The notes under the pieces were generated by a model. It saw only the letters and a program-made list of their open reading frames with translations, ran no database searches and was not told where the DNA came from. 64,000 nt of DNA from Solirubrobacter deserti (GTDB lineage Bacteria > Actinomycetota > Thermoleophilia > Solirubrobacterales > Solirubrobacteraceae): positions 1-64,000 of the forward strand of contig NZ_JAPCID010000027.1 in assembly GCF_027587175.1 (NCBI RefSeq). The letters run 5' to 3'. The first letter of the stretch is position 1, and each line of letters starts with the position of its first letter. The translations under genes and the position numbers were made by a program. This document shows, piece by piece, positions 61,802-64,000 of the stretch.

Positions 61802-63685
61802 CTACGGCTGCGTCGTGCCCAGCGTGAACGTCAGCGTCTTCGAGTACGTGCCCGCACGCAGGACCTCGTTGACGGCGATCGCCTGACGGAGGCCGATCGT
61901 CGCCTGCACCGCGCCCGCGGTCGGGCCGTTGAACGTGAGCAGCGAGGTGGGCGTGCCGCTGATCGGCGAGAACGCGGACGCCGTGTTCGCCGGCGGCTGG
62001 CTCACGTTGACCTGCACCGGCTGCGACAGCGCGAACGTGCCGTTCACCAGGCGGCCGGGAGCGGCGGCGCTGGGGTCGTGGACCGTCAGCGCGGCGTTGC
62101 CGGCGGTGCTCACGATGTTGGCGAGGACCGTCTGGTCGTAGTTGCGCGCCGTGGCCGGCTGGAACGTGCCGAACGTGTTCGAGGCGCTCAGCGTGAGGTT
62201 GAGCACCGTGTCGACGTTGCCGCCGATCGGGAGCTCAGCCGGGCCTTCCAGGCTCGTGCCGTTCAGCAGGATCGACTCCGTCGCGTTGTCGGCGTTGGAC
62301 TGGACGATCAGGCGGGCGACCGACTTGTAATCCGTCGTGGTCGGCTTGAAGCCGACGTTGACGAAGCACGTCGCGTTGGGAGCGAGGTCGGTGGCGAGGC
62401 AGGCGGCGCTGTCGACGACGGCGAAGTCGCCGGGACGCTCGCCCGGGAACTGGTACAGCTGGTTGTTCTGGTTGTTGTTGTTGGCCAGCGCGATGTTCGT
62501 GATGTCCAGCGGCGCGTCGCCCGTGTTCTTGATCGTGATCGGGACGACGTTCGAGGCGGCCGGGGTGCCGGCGGCGACGGACGGGAACGTGGTCGGCAGG
62601 CCGAGGACCGCCGGGACGATCGCCGAGCCACGGCCCTTGAAGTTGCGCAGGCTCGTGACCATCGTGGTCAGCGTGGCGTTGTCGTTCTCCTGCGAGTAGT
62701 ACTGGACGCGGCCCTTGCCGGCGGCCAGGATCGGCCGGTAGTCGACCTCGCCCTCGCCGAAGGCGCTCGGGCTGCCGCCGCGGCTGTTCGGCGGGTTCTG
62801 GTTGGCCGGGTTGAACTCGGCGCCGACCCGCGTGCCGTCCTTGACGTGCATCAACTTGATGCGGTTGGCGTACTTGTTGATGAACGCCGCCGTCGCGGTG
62901 CCGGTGGCGTCGTCGAACGCGTCCGAGGACCAGAACGCGTCGACCTGGAAGGCCACGTAGCGCGCGTCGGTGCGCTCGATCATGATCTCCCAGGCGGTCT
63001 TGAGCGTCCCGTTGTCCATGTACTTGCGGTCGAACTCGGTCGTGTGGTTGTGCACGTAGACCGGGCCGACGCCGTTCTCGACGGAGTACTTGCCGAGGCG
63101 ATCGAGGATCTGGGCGCTGCGCAGGATGCTGGCGTAGCTGTCGAGGTTCTCGCCGTCGGCCTGGCCGGAGCCCGTGCCGATGTAGTCGAGGCCGAGGATC
63201 TTGGCGGCGGCGACGCGGGCGGGCCACTGCGACTCGTTCAGCGAGCCGTGCCAGCCCGAGGCGTGCAGGCCGTGCTTGTCGAGCATCGCGCGGTACGCCT
63301 TCCAGCCGTACGGACCCTCGATCTCGTCGTTGGTCGGCAGGGACGGGTGGCCGTACAGCTCGATGTTGTCCAGGCCGTTGGCCGCGTAGTAGCCGTAGAG
63401 CGCGTCGAGGCGCTTCCACACGCACTCGTCGGAGGTCCCCGTGGCGCAGCTCGAGCCGTCGGCGGCGGGAGCGATCGTCAGCGCCGGCGGGTTGGCGCCG
63501 AGGCCGCCACCGTTGCCGATGAAGTTGCGGTGGCTAAAGGTCTGGATGCTCCCCTGGCCGGTCTGGACGCCGTCGCCGGTCTTCTCCGGGAACGTGGTCT
63601 GGGCCTGGGCGGTACCGGTGAGCGCCAACGCTCCGGTGGCCGCCAGAACGGCGCACGCGCGCGTGCGCCGAGAGATTCCCTTCAT
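61802..63685 (-). CDS. Secreted sugar-isomerase-like TIM barrel with C-terminal beta-sandwich
   Basis: 627 residues. GGAGGAG lies before the ATG at 63685. The signal peptide ends at GTAQAQ. Residues ~50-360 are an xylose-isomerase-like TIM barrel (GLDNIELYGHPSLPTNDEIE, ASGWHGSLNESQWPAR, YVHNHTTEFDRKYMDNG, VAFQVDAFWSSDAF, KLMHVKDGTRVG), with metal-ligand-like His, Glu and Asp. After a linker, ~390-490 are an ASH/DUF1573-like domain (VPITIKNTGDAPLDITNIAL, CFVNVGFKPTTTDYKSVARL). A secreted isomerase-like protein of this type is unusual; its substrate may be an extracellular sugar. An operator lies over its promoter. Confidence 0.88.
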   Translation of the reverse strand: MKGISRRTRACAVLAATGALALTGTAQAQTTFPEKTGDGVQTGQGSIQTFSHRNFIGNGGGLGANPPALTIAPAADGSSCATGTSDECVWKRLDALYGYYAANGLDNIELYGHPSLPTNDEIEGPYGWKAYRAMLDKHGLHASGWHGSLNESQWPARVAAAKILGLDYIGTGSGQADGENLDSYASILRSAQILDRLGKYSVENGVGPVYVHNHTTEFDRKYMDNGTLKTAWEIMIERTDARYVAFQVDAFWSSDAFDDATGTATAAFINKYANRIKLMHVKDGTRVGAEFNPANQNPPNSRGGSPSAFGEGEVDYRPILAAGKGRVQYYSQENDNATLTTMVTSLRNFKGRGSAIVPAVLGLPTTFPSVAAGTPAASNVVPITIKNTGDAPLDITNIALANNNNQNNQLYQFPGERPGDFAVVDSAACLATDLAPNATCFVNVGFKPTTTDYKSVARLIVQSNADNATESILLNGTSLEGPAELPIGGNVDTVLNLTLSASNTFGTFQPATARNYDQTVLANIVSTAGNAALTVHDPSAAAPGRLVNGTFALSQPVQVNVSQPPANTASAFSPISGTPTSLLTFNGPTAGAVQATIGLRQAIAVNEVLRAGTYSKTLTFTLGTTQP

Positions 63686-63748
63686 GTAGCTCCTCCTCTT
63701 TCTGGCCCCAAGCGACAGGAATGGAGCCAAATGACAACCCGGGTACCA

Positions 63749-63788
63749 ACGCTAGCCGAAGTTTGGAACAAAAGTCAATCGACTTTTG
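63749..63788 (-). promoter_or_regulatory. Promoter and palindromic operator of the TIM-barrel gene
   Basis: On the minus strand TTGACT (63778-63773) and TAGCGT (63754-63749) are 18 bases apart. The perfect inverted repeat CAAAAGTC-AATC-GACTTTTG (63769-63788) covers the -35 box, a repressor arrangement. The AT-rich site stands out in this GC-rich DNA. Confidence 0.75.
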
Positions 63789-63832
63789 CATTGTCTGACA
63801 ACGAAAGCTAAACGTGTAGCCAGCCCCTCGCC

Positions 63833-64000
63833 TCAGTTCAGCGTCGCCACCGTCTCCCAGGACTTCCCCCCGTCCGAGGACTTCCGGATCTTGCCTCCGA
63901 CCACGGCGACGAACAACTCATCTTTTCGTCCGTTGGCGGTGAATTCGCTCGGGAGGCCGCCGACGTCGCCGCGGTCGCTGAACGACTGCCCGCCGTCGGT
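63833..64000 (-). CDS. C-terminal fragment of a BNR/Asp-box repeat protein
   Basis: The last 55 codons of a gene that starts beyond the right edge. TDGGQSFSDRGDVGG and SSDGGKSWETVATLN are Asp-box repeats (S-x-D-x-G-x-x-W), as in sialidase-like or YCF48-type propellers. Function cannot be read from this fragment. Confidence 0.75.
   Translation of the reverse strand, partial: TDGGQSFSDRGDVGGLPSEFTANGRKDELFVAVVGGKIRKSSDGGKSWETVATLN

Overview
The window is very GC-rich, densely packed DNA (about 50 protein genes, many joined by 4-base ATGA/GTGA/TTGA overlaps, frequent GTG starts). This, together with F420/FMN-type luciferase-like oxidoreductases, an EncFtn encapsulin, a propane-type soluble di-iron monooxygenase cluster with its own GroEL, and long Kelch/PD40 secreted proteins, suggests a high-GC actinobacterium, most likely class Thermoleophilia (Solirubrobacter/Conexibacter-like). 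That placement is inference from gene content; no rRNA or tRNA gene was seen.

Layout. 1-5.6 kb: the 5' part of a giant secreted beta-propeller/PKD/Ig-like protein (minus strand, runs off the left edge). 5.7-6.9 kb: a two-gene encapsulated-ferritin nanocompartment (cargo plus shell), converging on an unknown protein with a GNQAF motif. 7.7-13 kb: release factor 3, an alpha/beta hydrolase, an HxlR regulator with a clear promoter/operator, and a fused luciferase-like plus berberine-bridge-type flavoenzyme. 13-20 kb: Spo0M, FtsH, and a cell-wall/beta-lactam block (class A-like serine hydrolase, LysR regulator, class D beta-lactamase, PBP4-type carboxypeptidase). 20-32 kb: two metabolic blocks. 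The first is a dicarboxylate carrier with an FAD/Fe-S D-2-hydroxyacid dehydrogenase. The second is a TetR-led operon of oxidoreductase, aminotransferase, CoA-transferase and enoyl-CoA hydratase, followed by an MHS transporter, a mannitol-dehydrogenase-family enzyme and a LacI regulator. 32.7-34.3 kb: an ECF sigma factor and its membrane partner, each carrying one frameshift. 34.3-38.5 kb: secreted MopE-like, Kelch and M23 proteins.

38.5-51.8 kb is the centrepiece: a minus-strand run of GAF activator, IclR regulator, monooxygenase hydroxylase large subunit, reductase, hydroxylase small subunit, coupling protein, amidohydrolase, MIP18/PaaD-like protein, zinc alcohol dehydrogenase and GroEL. It matches the prm/mim (propane/acetone monooxygenase) gene order and continues into an amidase and a cytochrome P450. 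Two copies of a 56-bp palindromic repeat sit in and at the 5' end of the amidase gene; one supplies the GroEL stop codon, the other codes for part of the amidase.

51.8-57.8 kb: an FtsX-type ABC exporter, a DHA2 drug-efflux MFS, a VOC protein, an AGE epimerase and a DMT permease. 57.8-61.7 kb: a tripartite tricarboxylate transporter (tctCBA) with a small membrane protein and a lipoprotein. 61.8-64 kb: a secreted TIM-barrel sugar isomerase-like protein with a clear palindromic operator over its promoter, and the tail of a BNR/Asp-box protein leaving the window on the right. No intergenic stretch exceeds 300 bases; the longest (13789-14065 and 35193-35404) hold hairpins and no convincing gene.
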